NCBI RefSeq assembly: GCF_000365305.1 | Contig: NZ_CM001841.1 | Coordinates: 2,947,120 to 3,011,119, forward strand | Direction of reading: 5' to 3' | Origin: Dickeya dianthicola NCPPB 453 | GTDB taxonomy: Bacteria; Pseudomonadota; Gammaproteobacteria; Enterobacterales; Enterobacteriaceae | Length of the DNA: 64,000 bases | Shown here: piece after piece, positions 37,430 to 47,576 of the stretch | How the letters are laid out: each line of letters begins with the position of its first letter | How positions within the stretch are numbered: the first letter of the stretch is position 1 | Position numbers and translations under genes: made by a program | The notes under the pieces: generated by a model | Databases searched by the model: none | Seen by the model: the letters and a program-made list of their open reading frames with translations, nothing else | Told to the model about the DNA's origin: nothing

Positions 37430-37813
37430 GTGTACCTCCTGAATAGTTACGACTAGGTAGTAGCAAGAAGCGCGCCAAATTATTTTACTATTATCAAAAA
37501 AAGTGCGGCGATAGCTTAACCCGCTTAAAAATAAGTAAAAGCAATGGCGACCGCGGTGACAGTAACAATACTAATCCCCCTACCGCTGTCCGCCGTCTCC
37601 TGACGCCAGAGATCTTTAGCACCAAAACAGTGCAAACGCTGCTATCTGAAAGTGCATCCACTCATCAGTTCATTGGTTAACCTGGTGTGAAAAGCACTGA
37701 CTACCACAGTAATTTCAATCAGTTGATTGAAAGTTCAGCAAACAGTCGAGCCTAACGTTAACATGTTTTGACAAGCCGTCAGGCTATCGTTATCATCCAC
37801 ACCACTTAGCGAT
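37430..37813. other. gap before tRNA-Asn with a perfect palindrome
   Basis: About 384 bp with no gene. At 37713-37732 there is an exact inverted repeat TTTCAATCA/TGATTGAAA around GT, about 80 bp upstream of tRNA-Asn, possibly a protein-binding site. Confidence 0.45.
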
Positions 37814-37889
37814 TCCTCTGTAGTTCAGTCGGTAGAACGGCGGACTGTTAATCCGTATGTCACTGGTTCGAGTCCAGTCAGAGGAGCCA
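37814..37889 (+). tRNA. tRNA-Asn (anticodon GTT)
   Basis: A 76-nt cloverleaf with acceptor TCCTCTG/CAGAGGA, anticodon loop CTGTTAA, T-loop GTTCGAGTC and encoded CCA. Asn tRNA genes are frequent integration sites for islands in enterobacteria, and the next 2.5 kb here is decayed accessory DNA, although no integrase or second copy of the tRNA 3' end is visible. Confidence 0.97.
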
Positions 37890-37979
37890 AATTCTTGTTT
37901 TCATGCATCCTTACGAATCCCTATTTGTACATTGATTCAACAGGTTAGCGTGAAAAATCTTCCCGATGCATTTTCAGTT

Positions 37980-38440
37980 TTCCCTCTGCATCGGGAGAAT
38001 TGGGTGGTCAGATTTGGGGTCAGATTAGTTCGATGACGGAGTGACCCCCAATTGTCTCTTGTTGCCCGTACTCGTTGTCGTTCCAACCGTTGCGCCAAGG
38101 TATTTTGCCAACTGAATTGCAAAGGTGCCATTCCCCCCGAACCTGCCGGGATGAAAATCTTCTGGCCAGGCCGCAGCCCGGCACGCTCTTTTAATGCTTG
38201 CCACGACGTGAGACTCACCATAGGGAGAGAAGCCGCCTGCACGAAATCCAGGTTTGCTGGTTTCATGGCAGCAGCATTCTCAGGCACCACGGCAAATTCG
38301 GCGAGAGAGCCCGTTCCCATATCGAAAATGCTGGCGAAGATTTCGTCGCCTGGCGTGAAACGAGTCACGCGGCTTCCCACCGCAATGACAACACCAGACA
38401 GGTCGCTACCCAATGTTGCGGGGAGCTTGAAATGCAGAAC
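37980..38440 (-). pseudogene. zinc-type alcohol dehydrogenase/quinone oxidoreductase remnant
   Basis: A broken medium-chain dehydrogenase. Residues PATLGSDLSGVVIAVGSRV and the RAGLRPGQKIFIPAGSGG cofactor region are clear. Right after GSGG the frame shifts: the continuation GTFAIQLAKYLGATVGTTTS lies in another frame, as if one base had been lost in what should read GG-IGTFAIQ (about 38130). The N-terminal 60 or so residues are missing because an in-frame stop precedes the segment, and the C-terminal half is replaced by unrelated sequence. It cannot encode an active enzyme. Confidence 0.85.
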
Positions 38441-38496
38441 CGGCTTAAATATTCCTGTGCTGTTTGGGGTTTATCATCAGTTGTAAGATGACAAGC

Positions 38497-38554
38497 TATA
38501 CCCGTCATACTTCACGTTGCAGGTTGCCCTGCAACTCGAATTATTTTGGGTATA
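38497..38554. repeat. miniature deletion copy of the interspersed structured repeat
   Basis: The two ends of the family are brought together with almost the whole interior missing: the tatacccgtcatacttcacg end is followed within about 10 bp by caactcgaattattttggg and tata. It lies between two dehydrogenase pseudogenes. Confidence 0.85.
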
Positions 38555-38619
38555 TAGGAAAATCTCTGCAGAACAGCTGAAAGACTGTTATCAGCGTCCT
38601 GCAGAGTGCATCTCATTGA

Positions 38620-39359
38620 TTAAAGAGCTTTATATCGCTCTGCGGCTTCAGCTTGTTTGATGTCCGAAAGCAGAGCCTGTCGCACGGCGTCAAGGGCGTC
38701 CCAGCGTGCGGCATTGTGCAATGGTGGAATTGTGACGAGCTCTCGGCGATCAAAGCCAACCAGTGCGGCATCAACAAGCTCGCCCACCTCCATCATTTTG
38801 GAAGACTTGCTGATGTCGATGCCTGCGCGTTCCCAAATCTCCGTATAAGTACCGGCAGGAAGTACCGCCTGGACATAAATACCCTTGGGCGATAGCTCAA
38901 GATTCATTCCCTGGGACAAGAAAAGAACAAAGGCTTTGGTTGCGCCATAAACCGACATAGTAAATTCAGGCGCCAGGCCGACAACAGAGCTGATATTGAC
39001 GATCGATCCCGCCCCTGCTTGCACAAATCGTGGGGTCACCGCGCTGGCAAGTCTCGTCAGGGCTGTGATGTTAAGGGCAATGAGTCGTTCAATCGAATCG
39101 GGCGTTTGCTCAATGAAGCTGCCCGACTGTGCGATACCCGCGTTATTAATAAGAATGTCTATCCGCGTATCGTCACGAAGGCGAGCTTCAACGGCGGCTA
39201 AATCACCCGGTTGCGTGAGATCCGCAGGCAAAACATCGACAGAAATACCGCCTTCTTGTCGCAGACGATCGGCAAGTATTTCTAATTTTGCGTTGTCGCG
39301 AGCGACCAGAACAAGGTTGTGGCCCCGGCGTGCGAAGCGCTCAATTGTGGGTTCGCCAT
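38620..39359 (-). pseudogene. short-chain dehydrogenase missing its cofactor motif
   Basis: The main part is a good SDR: ILINNAGIA, the catalytic Ser in NISSV and the YGATK Tyr-Lys pair are intact, followed by the substrate loop. Upstream the homology continues in the same frame (ERFARRGHNLVLVARDNAKL), but the glycine-rich NAD(P) motif (TGxxxGIG) that should stand before it is absent. The only well-placed start, ATG 39359 behind AAGGGA, is in a different frame and ends after 25 codons. An internal deletion with frameshift near 39350 explains both. A shortened protein could start at 39231 but would lack cofactor binding. The divergent TetR gene was probably its regulator. Confidence 0.8.
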
Positions 39360-39497
39360 GTTTGTTCCCTTGCTAAGTGATTGGTAAAAGCACAAACGTA
39401 ATGATTATGGCTGTAATCTAAAAAGTCAATTGGTTTGATTATGAACATCATCAATGTATACTTAAGACATGATTTTTTAGGCGAGGATCCAAAAACC

Positions 39498-40058
39498 ATG
39501 AAAGTGTCGAAAGAGCAGGTTCGTGAAAACCGAAAGCGTGTGGTTGAAACCGCCTCAGTGTTGTTTCGCGAACGAGGCTATGACGGTGTAGGTATAGCGG
39601 AACTGATGTCAGCAGCAGGGTTAACTCACGGTGGCTTTTACAAGCACTTTGGTTCCAAAACTGATTTGATGTCGGAGGCGATGAGCTGCGGTTTTTCACG
39701 ATCCGCAGAAAGTACTTTGGGCGTGAGCCGGGCGAAATTTGTTAAATATTACCTATCACGGCAGCACCGCGATTCTATGGGGAACGGTTGCGTGATGTCG
39801 GCACTGGGTACCGATACAGCCCGCCAGTCTGAGTCAATTAAGGCGACATTTGCGGCTGGAGTTGAAAGTCAGCTGGCCCTTTTAGCCAATGAAAATCGAG
39901 TGGCAGGCGGAACGCGTGCTGACCTTATCGACACCATTGCACATCTTGTCGGCGCCCTGGTGCTGTCACGTGCCTGTCCTGATGACTCCGCTTTGGCAGA
40001 TGAAATTCTGGATGTTTGCCGCTCCCGTATTCTCAGTCAGGAAGGTCATGAGGATTGA
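39498..40058 (+). CDS. TetR/AcrR-family transcriptional regulator
   Basis: A 186-residue regulator with an N-terminal helix-turn-helix (ETASVLFRERGYDGVGIAEL; AAGLTHGGFYKHFGSK) and a helical effector domain. The start at ATG 39498 (MKVSKEQVRENR) is preferred because GAGGA lies about 10 nt upstream; the frame is open back to 39435. It stands divergent from a damaged short-chain dehydrogenase gene across a 138-bp gap, the usual layout for a repressor of an oxidoreductase. Since its probable target is broken, it may be an orphan now. The sequence does not tell the ligand. Confidence 0.88.
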   Translation: MKVSKEQVRENRKRVVETASVLFRERGYDGVGIAELMSAAGLTHGGFYKHFGSKTDLMSEAMSCGFSRSAESTLGVSRAKFVKYYLSRQHRDSMGNGCVMSALGTDTARQSESIKATFAAGVESQLALLANENRVAGGTRADLIDTIAHLVGALVLSRACPDDSALADEILDVCRSRILSQEGHED

Positions 40059-40112
40059 ATTTCCGGATAATTCAAAGATTCAATAAAATGTCACCCATGT
40101 TTCCCGGTGGCA

Positions 40113-40149
40113 TCTTAATAGCGTGATACCCATCTTCACGCTATTAAGA
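40113..40149 (+). terminator. 14-bp perfect hairpin downstream of the TetR gene
   Basis: TCTTAATAGCGTGA and TCACGCTATTAAGA pair exactly around a 9-nt loop, 55 bp after the tetR stop. No T tract follows, so termination is likely but not certain. Confidence 0.5.
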
Positions 40150-40185
40150 ATGTAGATTCAATCGCAATATCACGCAGAGGGTTGC

Positions 40186-40388
40186 TTCTTCAAGGTCAGG
40201 CTCGTATTGAGCCTTGTAACGCGGCACGTGAGTGACAAATTCGTTGGGAACGAATTTGACCAGCCAACGGCTGGCCTCCGGTGAGAGACAGGATGTCTCT
40301 CATTTAATCCCGATGAGCTGACTCAAGTCAGTGACTGGGGTGAGCGAGGACAGCCAACGCACCGCCAACGTGAAATATGACGGGTATA
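40186..40388. repeat. interspersed structured repeat, inverted copy with one end lost
   Basis: It carries the same interior as the 35.4-kb copy in the opposite orientation, including all four hairpins, with small changes that keep pairing (CCAGCCAACGGCTGG instead of CCAGCCATTGGCTGG). The right end reaches gggtata; the left end lacks the terminal repeat and instead has a gccttgtaacgc segment shared with the 30.0-kb copy. Confidence 0.85.
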
Positions 40389-40718
40389 TATATACAAATA
40401 ACAACCCGACGCGAGATTGATATTAGAATCATTCGCAGAAAATAATGCCTGTACAGCTGTACTCTGCCTCCCCTATACTCGCAATAATACACTGTCCAAC
40501 CGATGTTTATTATTACAGCCAGATGACGAAAGCGCGGTGCGACGCGGCGTTACTCTGGGCACGGCAAGTGTCTTCAGCGCAACCCACCCATCGGGTAAGA
40601 AAAAACAGCGATGAGGACAAGTTAAAAAATAGTTATCCGCACCACCATTAATTATCGTAATAAACCACAGCTCAGGGATGAATGCACACCCGTTATTTCT
40701 GGATTCAAGGAGGGAATC

Positions 40719-41996
40719 ATGAGGGTATTTCTGTCCACGCTTGGCTCTGCCGGGGATGTTTATCCCTTCATCAGAATAGGTGAAGCATTGAAAAATGCCG
40801 GACTGGATGTTTATCTTTGTACTAATCCTTATTTTGAACAAACAGCCAAGGAAAGAGGACTTAATTTTATTCCAGTCGGCACCAGCGAAGATTATTTACG
40901 AACCGTTAATTCACAACGCCTGTGGCACCAACAATCCGCCTTTAATGAAATGGTTAAGTTCATGAATGCACAGCAGCAACCGGCCTATGACGCGCTGGTG
41001 CCGAGGGTAGACCGCTCTTCAGTCATTCTCACCTCTCTGTGGTCTTTTACTGCCAAAATGCTCAGCGAAACCCGGGGATGCTGCGTCATTCCGGTTCGCG
41101 TCACGCCATCGACCTTTATCTCCAGCTACGATCCGCCTCATCATCGGCAACTGCTATGGGTTCGCCGATTGCCGATGCGCATACGCCGTCTGTCTTTGTA
41201 TCTCGTCGAAAAATATCTGGTTGATCGCCAACTGGCGCCGTTTATTAATGCGTTCAGAATCCAACTGGGGTTGCCGCCTATCGAACGCGTCCTGACGTCA
41301 TGGACGCATCGCACCGACGCCGCGTTGCTGTGCCTGTTCCCGGAATGGTTTTCCTCGCCATTGCCAGACTGGCCGGACCATGTTCGTCAGGTTGGTTTTC
41401 CGTTGTTCAACCTGCTGGACAATCAGCAGGATGATGACCTGGCTCAGTTTATCGCGCGTGAACGCACGGTGATTTTCATGCCCAGTTGGGCGCTCAGCAC
41501 CAAACGCTCGTTGGCCATCTCGCTGGTGGAAAAAATCCGGCAACGCGGCTACCAGTGTCTGATCGTCGGCAAGCCGTACCATGAGTTGGCGGACGATACG
41601 GGCGTTCGCGCCGAGGGCCATATTAATCTGGGTCAATACCTGCATCGGTGCGCCGCCATTATCCATCACGGCGGCATTGGCACGATGGCGCAATCTTTCG
41701 CGGCCGGCATCCCCCAATTGGTTATTCCCAGCGCCTTTGATCAATTCGACAACGCCCGCCGGGTAACGGCCATGAAGTGTGGCGAATGGCTGCCGGAAAG
41801 CGATATCGACAAACTGGGAGATAAACTGCACCGCCTGTTGAGCGACGCTGATATTGCGGAACACTGTCAGCGTATCCGCCAACAGTTTCCTTCCGAACAA
41901 GCCGTCGGTGAACACATCGTCGATACCGTGCGTGAAGCCTACGCCAGACACATGGCCAAGGTTGATGGCGAACATGCAGTAATCCATCCCGATTGA
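40719..41996 (+). CDS. GT1-family glycosyltransferase
   Basis: A 425-residue GT-B fold transferase of the UDP-glycosyltransferase/sterol glucosyltransferase type (CAZy GT1). The N-terminus has the acceptor-domain start LSTLGSAGDVYPFI, and the C-terminal donor site has HHGGIGTMAQSFAAGIPQ followed by DQFDNARR. Such enzymes attach a sugar from a nucleotide donor to lipids, sterols or small metabolites. AAGGAGG is 7 nt before the ATG. The gene is single, with no pathway neighbours, at the end of a repeat-rich accessory block, so the acceptor is unknown. Glycosylation of the polyketide is conceivable but nothing here supports it. Confidence 0.88.
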   Translation: MRVFLSTLGSAGDVYPFIRIGEALKNAGLDVYLCTNPYFEQTAKERGLNFIPVGTSEDYLRTVNSQRLWHQQSAFNEMVKFMNAQQQPAYDALVPRVDRSSVILTSLWSFTAKMLSETRGCCVIPVRVTPSTFISSYDPPHHRQLLWVRRLPMRIRRLSLYLVEKYLVDRQLAPFINAFRIQLGLPPIERVLTSWTHRTDAALLCLFPEWFSSPLPDWPDHVRQVGFPLFNLLDNQQDDDLAQFIARERTVIFMPSWALSTKRSLAISLVEKIRQRGYQCLIVGKPYHELADDTGVRAEGHINLGQYLHRCAAIIHHGGIGTMAQSFAAGIPQLVIPSAFDQFDNARRVTAMKCGEWLPESDIDKLGDKLHRLLSDADIAEHCQRIRQQFPSEQAVGEHIVDTVREAYARHMAKVDGEHAVIHPD

Positions 41997-42201
41997 CGGG
42001 GCAGCGTGTCTGGCGCAAGCCAGACACCAGCGCGTTATCCTCACACACGCCTGATGATGTTCCGGGCATGACATGCCGCCGCAATCACACTGATAACGCC
42101 ATGTTGTTCAAAATAAAAATGGCACACCGCATGCATTATAGGAAACGCAACCAAACACAGCACTAACAACAATAACGCCAATAAAACAATAAGGGGGTTC
42201 T

Positions 42202-43965
42202 ATGGCATCGGGAAAATGGCTGCTGCCGTTAAGTCTGACTGCGTTGCTGGTCAGCGGTGCGGTCCACGCGGTTTCCATACCGGCAGTGGAAGCGAAAAGC
42301 GGTATGGTGGTCACCTCGCAGCATTTGGCGTCGCAAGTCGGCGTCGATATCCTGAAAATGGGGGGCAACGCTATTGATGCCGCGGTAGCGGTCGGTTACG
42401 CACAGGCGGTGGTCAACCCCTGCTGCGGTAATATCGGCGGCGGCGGGTTCATGACCATCCATCTGGCGGATGGCAAAGATACCTTCATCAACTTCCGTGA
42501 AACTGCGCCGGCCGCCGCGTCCGCCAATATGTATCTGGATGCGGAAGGTAAAGTTAAAAAAGACGCCAGCCTGTATGGTTACCTGGCGGCGGGCGTTCCC
42601 GGCACGGTGCTGGGGCTGGAAACCGCACGCGAGAAATACGGCAAGCTGACCCGTGAACAGGTCATGACGCCGGCTATCAAGCTGGCGCGGGAAGGTTTTA
42701 TTCTGACCCGCGGCGACACCGACATTCTTGACACCACCGTCAAACGCTTTAAGCAAAACCCGGAATCAGCGCGTATTTTCCTGCACCCGGACGGCTCTGC
42801 ACTGCAACCGGGCGACAAACTGGTGCAAACCGATCTGGCTGCAACGCTACAAACCATTTCGGACCAGGGGCCGGAGGCGTTCTACCGCGGCACACTCCCG
42901 CAAATCATTGAGGACGCCGCCAAAAAAAGCGGCGGCATCCTGACGGCGGCGGACTTCGCCAACTATCGCGTCACCGAAACCCAACCGATCACCTGCAGCT
43001 ATCGCGGCTATCAGTTTATCTCGTCGCCGCCACCCAGCTCCGGCGGGATCACGATGTGTGAAACGCTGAATATTCTTGAAGGTTACGACCTGAAAAGCAT
43101 GGGCTTCAACTCCGCGCAGGCAATCCATGTCATGACGGAAGCGATGCGCCACGCCTACATGGACCGCAATACCTATCTGGGCGACCCGGAATTTGTCAAA
43201 AACCCGGTCGACCGGCTGCTGAGCAAAGCCTATGCCGCCGAGATCCGCAAAAAAATCGACGACACCAGAGCCACCCCGTCCGAACAGGTGAAACCCGGTA
43301 TGGAGCCGCATGAAAAACCGGAAACCACCCACTACTCTATCGTCGATAGTCAGGGCAACGCCGTTTCCACCACTTACACGGTGAACGGCCGCTTCGGCGC
43401 GGTGGTGATAGCCCCCGGCACCGGTTTCTTCCTGAACGACGAGATGGATGACTTCACCGTCAAAGTGGGCGAGAAAAACCTCTACGGACTGGTGCAGGGC
43501 GAGCGCAACGCCATCGCGCCGGGCAAACGCCCGTTGTCGTCGATGAGCCCGTCGCTGGTGACCAAAGACGGCAAGATCTTCCTGGTGCTTGGTTCGCCGG
43601 GCGGCTCGCGCATCATCAGCATCACGCTACAGAGTGCGCTGAATATTCTCGACTTCGGCATGTTGCCGCAGGAAGCGGTTGACGCGCCGCGCATCCATCA
43701 TCAATGGTTGCCGGACGAGGTGTACTATGAACAGCGCGGCCTGTCCGCCGACACCCTCACGCTGCTGAAAGAACGCGGCTATAAGATGATGGAACAGACG
43801 CCGTGGGGCGCAACCGAGCTGATCATGGTCGGGTTAGCCGGCGTGGAAGGGGTGATCCCCGCCAACTCCGGCAACGACTCGGCGGTATCCGGCAAGGTGC
43901 GCGAAGGCTATCTGTACGGCGCCAACGATTCGCGTCGTCCGGCTGGCGCCGCCATCGGTTACTGA
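42202..43965 (+). CDS. ggt: periplasmic gamma-glutamyltransferase
   Basis: A 587-residue glutathione hydrolase/transpeptidase precursor, close to the usual 580. It begins with a signal peptide ([17 protein letters not shown]). The proenzyme cleaves itself before the nucleophile Thr of TTHYS (Thr376) to give large and small subunits; the substrate-binding region PLSSMSPS and the GSPGGSRI segment are present. It breaks down glutathione in the periplasm and moves gamma-glutamyl groups. AAGGGGG lies before the ATG. Its last 7 nt overlap the end of the convergent chemoreceptor gene. Confidence 0.96.
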   Translation: MASGKWLLPLSLTALLVSGAVHAVSIPAVEAKSGMVVTSQHLASQVGVDILKMGGNAIDAAVAVGYAQAVVNPCCGNIGGGGFMTIHLADGKDTFINFRETAPAAASANMYLDAEGKVKKDASLYGYLAAGVPGTVLGLETAREKYGKLTREQVMTPAIKLAREGFILTRGDTDILDTTVKRFKQNPESARIFLHPDGSALQPGDKLVQTDLAATLQTISDQGPEAFYRGTLPQIIEDAAKKSGGILTAADFANYRVTETQPITCSYRGYQFISSPPPSSGGITMCETLNILEGYDLKSMGFNSAQAIHVMTEAMRHAYMDRNTYLGDPEFVKNPVDRLLSKAYAAEIRKKIDDTRATPSEQVKPGMEPHEKPETTHYSIVDSQGNAVSTTYTVNGRFGAVVIAPGTGFFLNDEMDDFTVKVGEKNLYGLVQGERNAIAPGKRPLSSMSPSLVTKDGKIFLVLGSPGGSRIISITLQSALNILDFGMLPQEAVDAPRIHHQWLPDEVYYEQRGLSADTLTLLKERGYKMMEQTPWGATELIMVGLAGVEGVIPANSGNDSAVSGKVREGYLYGANDSRRPAGAAIGY

Positions 43966-45557
43966 TAACCCAGCAACAATTCACGCTCTTCAACACGGGT
44001 ATCCGGCCGCACGCCGGGTGCCCGGTCCGAGAGCCGGAACACGCCGACCGCCTGCACCAGTTCCGCAGCCTGACTATTCAGGCTGCCCGCGGCGGCGGCC
44101 ATTTCTTCCACCAGCGCCGCATTTTGCTGAGTGGTGCGCTCCATGCTCACCACCGCTTCGCCCACCTGCGACACGCCGCTGCTCTGCTCACCGCTGGCAG
44201 AGCTGATCTCCCCCATGATGTCGGTCACACGGCGAATACTATTGACCACCTCCAGCATGGTGTGCCCGGCCGTATCCGCCAGCGTGCTGCCGCTTTCGAT
44301 CCGCTCCACGCTGGTAGAAATCAGCGTTTTAATCTCACGGGCCGACTCCGCGCTGCGCTGCGCCAGCGCACGCACCTCGCCCGCCACTACGGAAAAACCG
44401 CGCCCCTGCTCACCGGCACGCGCGGCTTCCACGGCGGCGTTCAGCGCCAGAATATTGGTCTGGAAGGCGATACTGTCAATCACGCCGATAATATCGGCAA
44501 TACGCTGGGCGCTGTCGTTGATTTCCCGCATGGTGCCCACCACCTGCGTCACCACCTCGCCGCCCTGCTCCGCCACCTGACTGGCGGTCTGAGCCAGTTG
44601 GTTGGCCTGTCGGGCGTTGTCGGCGTTCTGTTTCACCGTGGCGGAGAGTTGCTCCATCGACGCGGCGGTCTGTTCCAATGCGCTGGCCTGGGATTCGGTA
44701 CGCGCGGACAGGTCATGGTTGCCATGCGCGATTTCGCCGCTGGCCACCCCCACCGACTCGGCGCCATGCCGTACCTGCCCCACGATGCGAGTCAGGCTCG
44801 ACTGCATGTGCGACAGCGCGTTGAGCACGGTGGCGATCTCATCCCGCCCGCTGGCGTTGATAGGATAGGTCAAGTCGCCATCCGCCACGGCTTCAGCCGC
44901 CGCTTGCGCCTGCGCCAGGCTGCGGACAATATTGCGCACCATCAGCCAGCCAAATACCACCGCGCCGGCAATCCCCGCCAACACCGCCATCATCGCCAGC
45001 GCTTTCAGCCACTGGTAACGTTGCACCGAACTGGTGTACTCGTCTTTGGCGACGTCGACCTGCAATGTCACCAGTTGACTGAGCAGTGTGTGACCTTTTT
45101 TTTCCAGTGGACTGACTTTTTCGTCATAGAGGCGTATCGCCTGTTCCATCTGTCCGGCCCGGATCGCCGCATCGGTCGGTTGCACGCCTTCACGTTGATA
45201 ACGTTGCAGGTTGTCGGCAAACTGCCCTGCCAGCCGTGTCTCTTCCGGCGTCAGATAGGTCGAACGGTAGTCGATCCACACCCTATCGATCTGTGCCACA
45301 TTCTGGCTCAGTTCCTCGATACGCTGTTGTTTATTCGCCGCGTTCGGCAACAGCAGCATATCCATGATCAGTACCCGGTTACGCTGCGTCAGCCATTCCA
45401 GTTTCTCCAGATGCGCCAGCACTACCGTACGGTCTTCATACACCGTCTTAAGCGACTGATTGGCCTTTTCGGCGGTAAACATGCCGATAGCCCCCATAAT
45501 CAGGATGCCCAACGACAGCATCCCGGTGAAACTCCATAATCGTGTCGAAATCTTCAT
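43959..45557 (-). CDS. methyl-accepting chemotaxis protein
   Basis: A 532-residue transmembrane chemoreceptor of the Tar/Tsr layout. It has TM1 near residues 8-30, a four-helix-bundle periplasmic sensor (about 35-188), TM2 near 190-212, a HAMP linker (213-265) and a long cytoplasmic coiled coil with the conserved tip ([20 protein letters not shown]). Methylation-helix Glu/Gln pairs flank the tip. The C-terminus ends in LLLGYQ without the NWETF-type pentapeptide that binds CheR/CheB in the major receptors, so it probably relies on neighbours for adaptation. The ligand is unknown. It is monocistronic and its end overlaps ggt by 7 nt. Confidence 0.95.
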   Translation of the reverse strand: MKISTRLWSFTGMLSLGILIMGAIGMFTAEKANQSLKTVYEDRTVVLAHLEKLEWLTQRNRVLIMDMLLLPNAANKQQRIEELSQNVAQIDRVWIDYRSTYLTPEETRLAGQFADNLQRYQREGVQPTDAAIRAGQMEQAIRLYDEKVSPLEKKGHTLLSQLVTLQVDVAKDEYTSSVQRYQWLKALAMMAVLAGIAGAVVFGWLMVRNIVRSLAQAQAAAEAVADGDLTYPINASGRDEIATVLNALSHMQSSLTRIVGQVRHGAESVGVASGEIAHGNHDLSARTESQASALEQTAASMEQLSATVKQNADNARQANQLAQTASQVAEQGGEVVTQVVGTMREINDSAQRIADIIGVIDSIAFQTNILALNAAVEAARAGEQGRGFSVVAGEVRALAQRSAESAREIKTLISTSVERIESGSTLADTAGHTMLEVVNSIRRVTDIMGEISSASGEQSSGVSQVGEAVVSMERTTQQNAALVEEMAAAAGSLNSQAAELVQAVGVFRLSDRAPGVRPDTRVEERELLLGYQ

Positions 45558-46042
45558 TGCCTTAATCCCTGTGCTGTGTGGTGTCGTCTGTGGTTATGTC
45601 ATGATTGAAAATATCGCCATCCCGCATTCATCCATGCCGGGTAGCGCTTTTCTGCGTTGTCTGCGCGAAAAGAAAATAAGAAGTGAACTATATATAAAAC
45701 CTTGTTATGACAGAAGGTTACCGATTTTCTCATCCGGCGCATAAAATAGAATGAAATGACGTTTCACAAGCAGAATTGCATGGCGGAAATCGACTTTCCG
45801 CACGGGAAACGTTATTTCTGTCATCGTCGGTAGCCGTTTATAAAAAAACGTCGAAAATTATTTTTTATAGTGTTCGCCGATTAAAAAGAAATACTTATGA
45901 TTAAGAGCCTATCCCACCAGGCGTTATTGGCGCAGCCAGTTTGGACGCAGACAGCGCGGAGACGACATGCAAAGCATGTTGAACGGACAACGCCATTTGT
46001 CCGGCCCAACGGGCGAGCGCAGCGAGTAAACTGGAGCGTACA
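45558..46042. other. gap upstream of the chemoreceptor, with a structured repeat-like segment
   Basis: 45558-45900 is AT-rich upstream DNA in which I found no clear flagellar promoter. 45903-46042 is a GC-rich segment starting GAGCCTATCCCA with several short palindromes (ACATGC/GCATGT, GGACAA/TTGTCC); it is joined directly to a truncated gene and looks like an insertion remnant of unknown family. Confidence 0.45.
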
Positions 46043-46348
46043 CACAGTTCGCTGAAGAACATCGCCACCGTGGAGCGCGCGTTCGCCCACCTGAAGCTCT
46101 GCGGCGTGTTTGACCGGGTCGCGGCGGTCATTCTGGGCAAGCACGAACAGCTCGATGATAAAGGCACCGGCCGTGATTCACTGACCGTGCTGCGTGAAGT
46201 GCTTAACAGGCAGCCGCTGCCGGTGTTGGCGGATTTTGATGGCTGCCATACTCACCCGATGCTGACCGTGCCGCTCGGCGTGCGCGCCACGGTTGATTTT
46301 GACGCCGGAAGCGTCGCGTTGAACGATCCCTGGCTGCGTCAGCCCTGA
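46043..46348 (+). pseudogene. C-terminal fragment of a peptidase S66 (LD-carboxypeptidase/MccF-like) gene
   Basis: About 100 residues matching the end of the S66 family: VAAVILGKHEQLDDKGTGRD, then PVLADFDGCHTHPMLTVPLG with the conserved His of the catalytic triad. The nucleophile Ser domain, which should precede it, is missing; the upstream 140 bp is an unrelated palindrome-rich segment. A GTG at 46070 could start a small protein, but it could not be an active peptidase. Whole S66 enzymes cleave murein tetrapeptides or inactivate microcin C. The stop overlaps the end of the convergent LysR gene by 10 nt. Confidence 0.8.
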
Positions 46349-47241
46349 CCGGTCGGCAGGCAATCAGTAAAGCTGGCGAGAAAATCCGTCAGCCATTCCG
46401 CCTGCGCGTGTCCATCCAACCCAGGCCGGTGCGCCAGATAATAGGCCGCACCGGTTTTCACCGTTTCGGTAAACGGCATCACCAGCCGTTGCCGCCGGAT
46501 GTCCTCCGCCACCAGCGTCACATCCGCCATCGCGACGCCAAACCCTTGAATGGCGGCACTGATAGCCAAGTCCATCGTGTCGAACTGCTGATTACGGCGC
46601 ATCGCCTGTTCGCCGATGCCGTGGGTTTTCAGCCACAACTTCCAGTCACGCTGATCATGAGTCGGATGCAACAACGTCAGGCGCGCCAGTTGCTCCGGCG
46701 ACAGCGCCGTTTGCCCGGCAGGCAGCAGATGCGGCGCCAGCACCGGCGACAACACCTCGTCGAACAACTTGCCGTCATGGTGGCGCGGCGCGGCATCCGG
46801 CGCGAACACCACCGCCACATCGAAATCTTCGTGACGAAAATCGACGCCGTGTTCGGTGGTGGTGGTCAGCGCGACATGAATATCCGGCCGCCGCTGCTCC
46901 AGCGTCATCAGCTGCGCCACCAGCCAGCGCATGGCGCAGGTCGGCGCTTTCATGCGAATTGAACGTCCTTCGCGCACCCGGTTCGTCACCCGAAACAGCT
47001 GCTCAAACACCTCGCGAACCTCCGGCAACAGCTGGCTGCCCTGTGGCGTCAGCCGTAAACCGCGGGCATGGCGCTGAAACAACGCGAAGCCCAGCCAGGC
47101 TTCCAGCGAGGCAATCTGCCGGCTTACCGCCCCTTGCGTGACAAACAGCTCCTCCGCCGCCCGGGTGAAGTTGAGATGACGGGCGGTCACCACAAAAGCG
47201 TGCAGCGCATTCAGCGGCGGAATGCGGTTATTGATGGTCAT
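46339..47241 (-). CDS. LysR-family transcriptional regulator (GcvA-like)
   Basis: A 300-residue LysR-type regulator. The N-terminal HTH reads LNALHAFVVTARHLNFTRAA and TQGAVSRQIASLEAWLG; the rest is the periplasmic-binding-protein-like effector domain with TMDLAISAAIQGFGVAMAD, typical of the GcvA subgroup. It is divergent from ybdL across 335 bp, so ybdL or its own gene is a likely target. No inducer can be deduced. Codon use and G+C content fit the neighbouring core genes. Confidence 0.93.
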   Translation of the reverse strand: MTINNRIPPLNALHAFVVTARHLNFTRAAEELFVTQGAVSRQIASLEAWLGFALFQRHARGLRLTPQGSQLLPEVREVFEQLFRVTNRVREGRSIRMKAPTCAMRWLVAQLMTLEQRRPDIHVALTTTTEHGVDFRHEDFDVAVVFAPDAAPRHHDGKLFDEVLSPVLAPHLLPAGQTALSPEQLARLTLLHPTHDQRDWKLWLKTHGIGEQAMRRNQQFDTMDLAISAAIQGFGVAMADVTLVAEDIRRQRLVMPFTETVKTGAAYYLAHRPGLDGHAQAEWLTDFLASFTDCLPTGQG

Positions 47242-47576
47242 GCGCGTGCTCCGTCAGACGTCCATAAAAAACTAATTACATAACTATGCAGATATCCATG
47301 CAGATAACTACGCAGAAAACGCGGCGCGACGCTTCGCACCTCTTAGCACCATTTCCCGATGCGAGCAGCATCGCCAGCCCCGGTTTTGCGGCAAGCAGCG
47401 GCTACCATCACCACATCTTATTGCTCAATTGTGATAAAAAACCCGCGCTGAGCCATGCGTTTTTCTCATGGCTATTATGACAACAATTCGATTGTGGTAC
47501 TACCTGCCGCAACGTCTAATGCCTGAATAGTTATTCATTTATTGCGTATTAACGGCAACCCCCCCGGAGATCACGT
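47242..47576. other. divergent promoter region of LysR gene and ybdL
   Basis: A 335-bp gap without a gene. LysR boxes (T-N11-A) are expected here, but none stands out enough to call. Confidence 0.4.

Larger units (their letters stand above)
40059..40718. other. intergenic stretch with hairpin and repeat copy
   Basis: No supported gene. It contains a long perfect hairpin after the tetR gene and a copy of the structured repeat, then about 330 bp leading to the glycosyltransferase gene in which I assign no promoter. Confidence 0.5.

Noticed and set aside
43803..45539. 578-codon plus-strand frame opposite the chemoreceptor gene
   Set aside because: The opposite strand encodes a clear methyl-accepting chemotaxis protein; this frame is His/Arg-rich noise.
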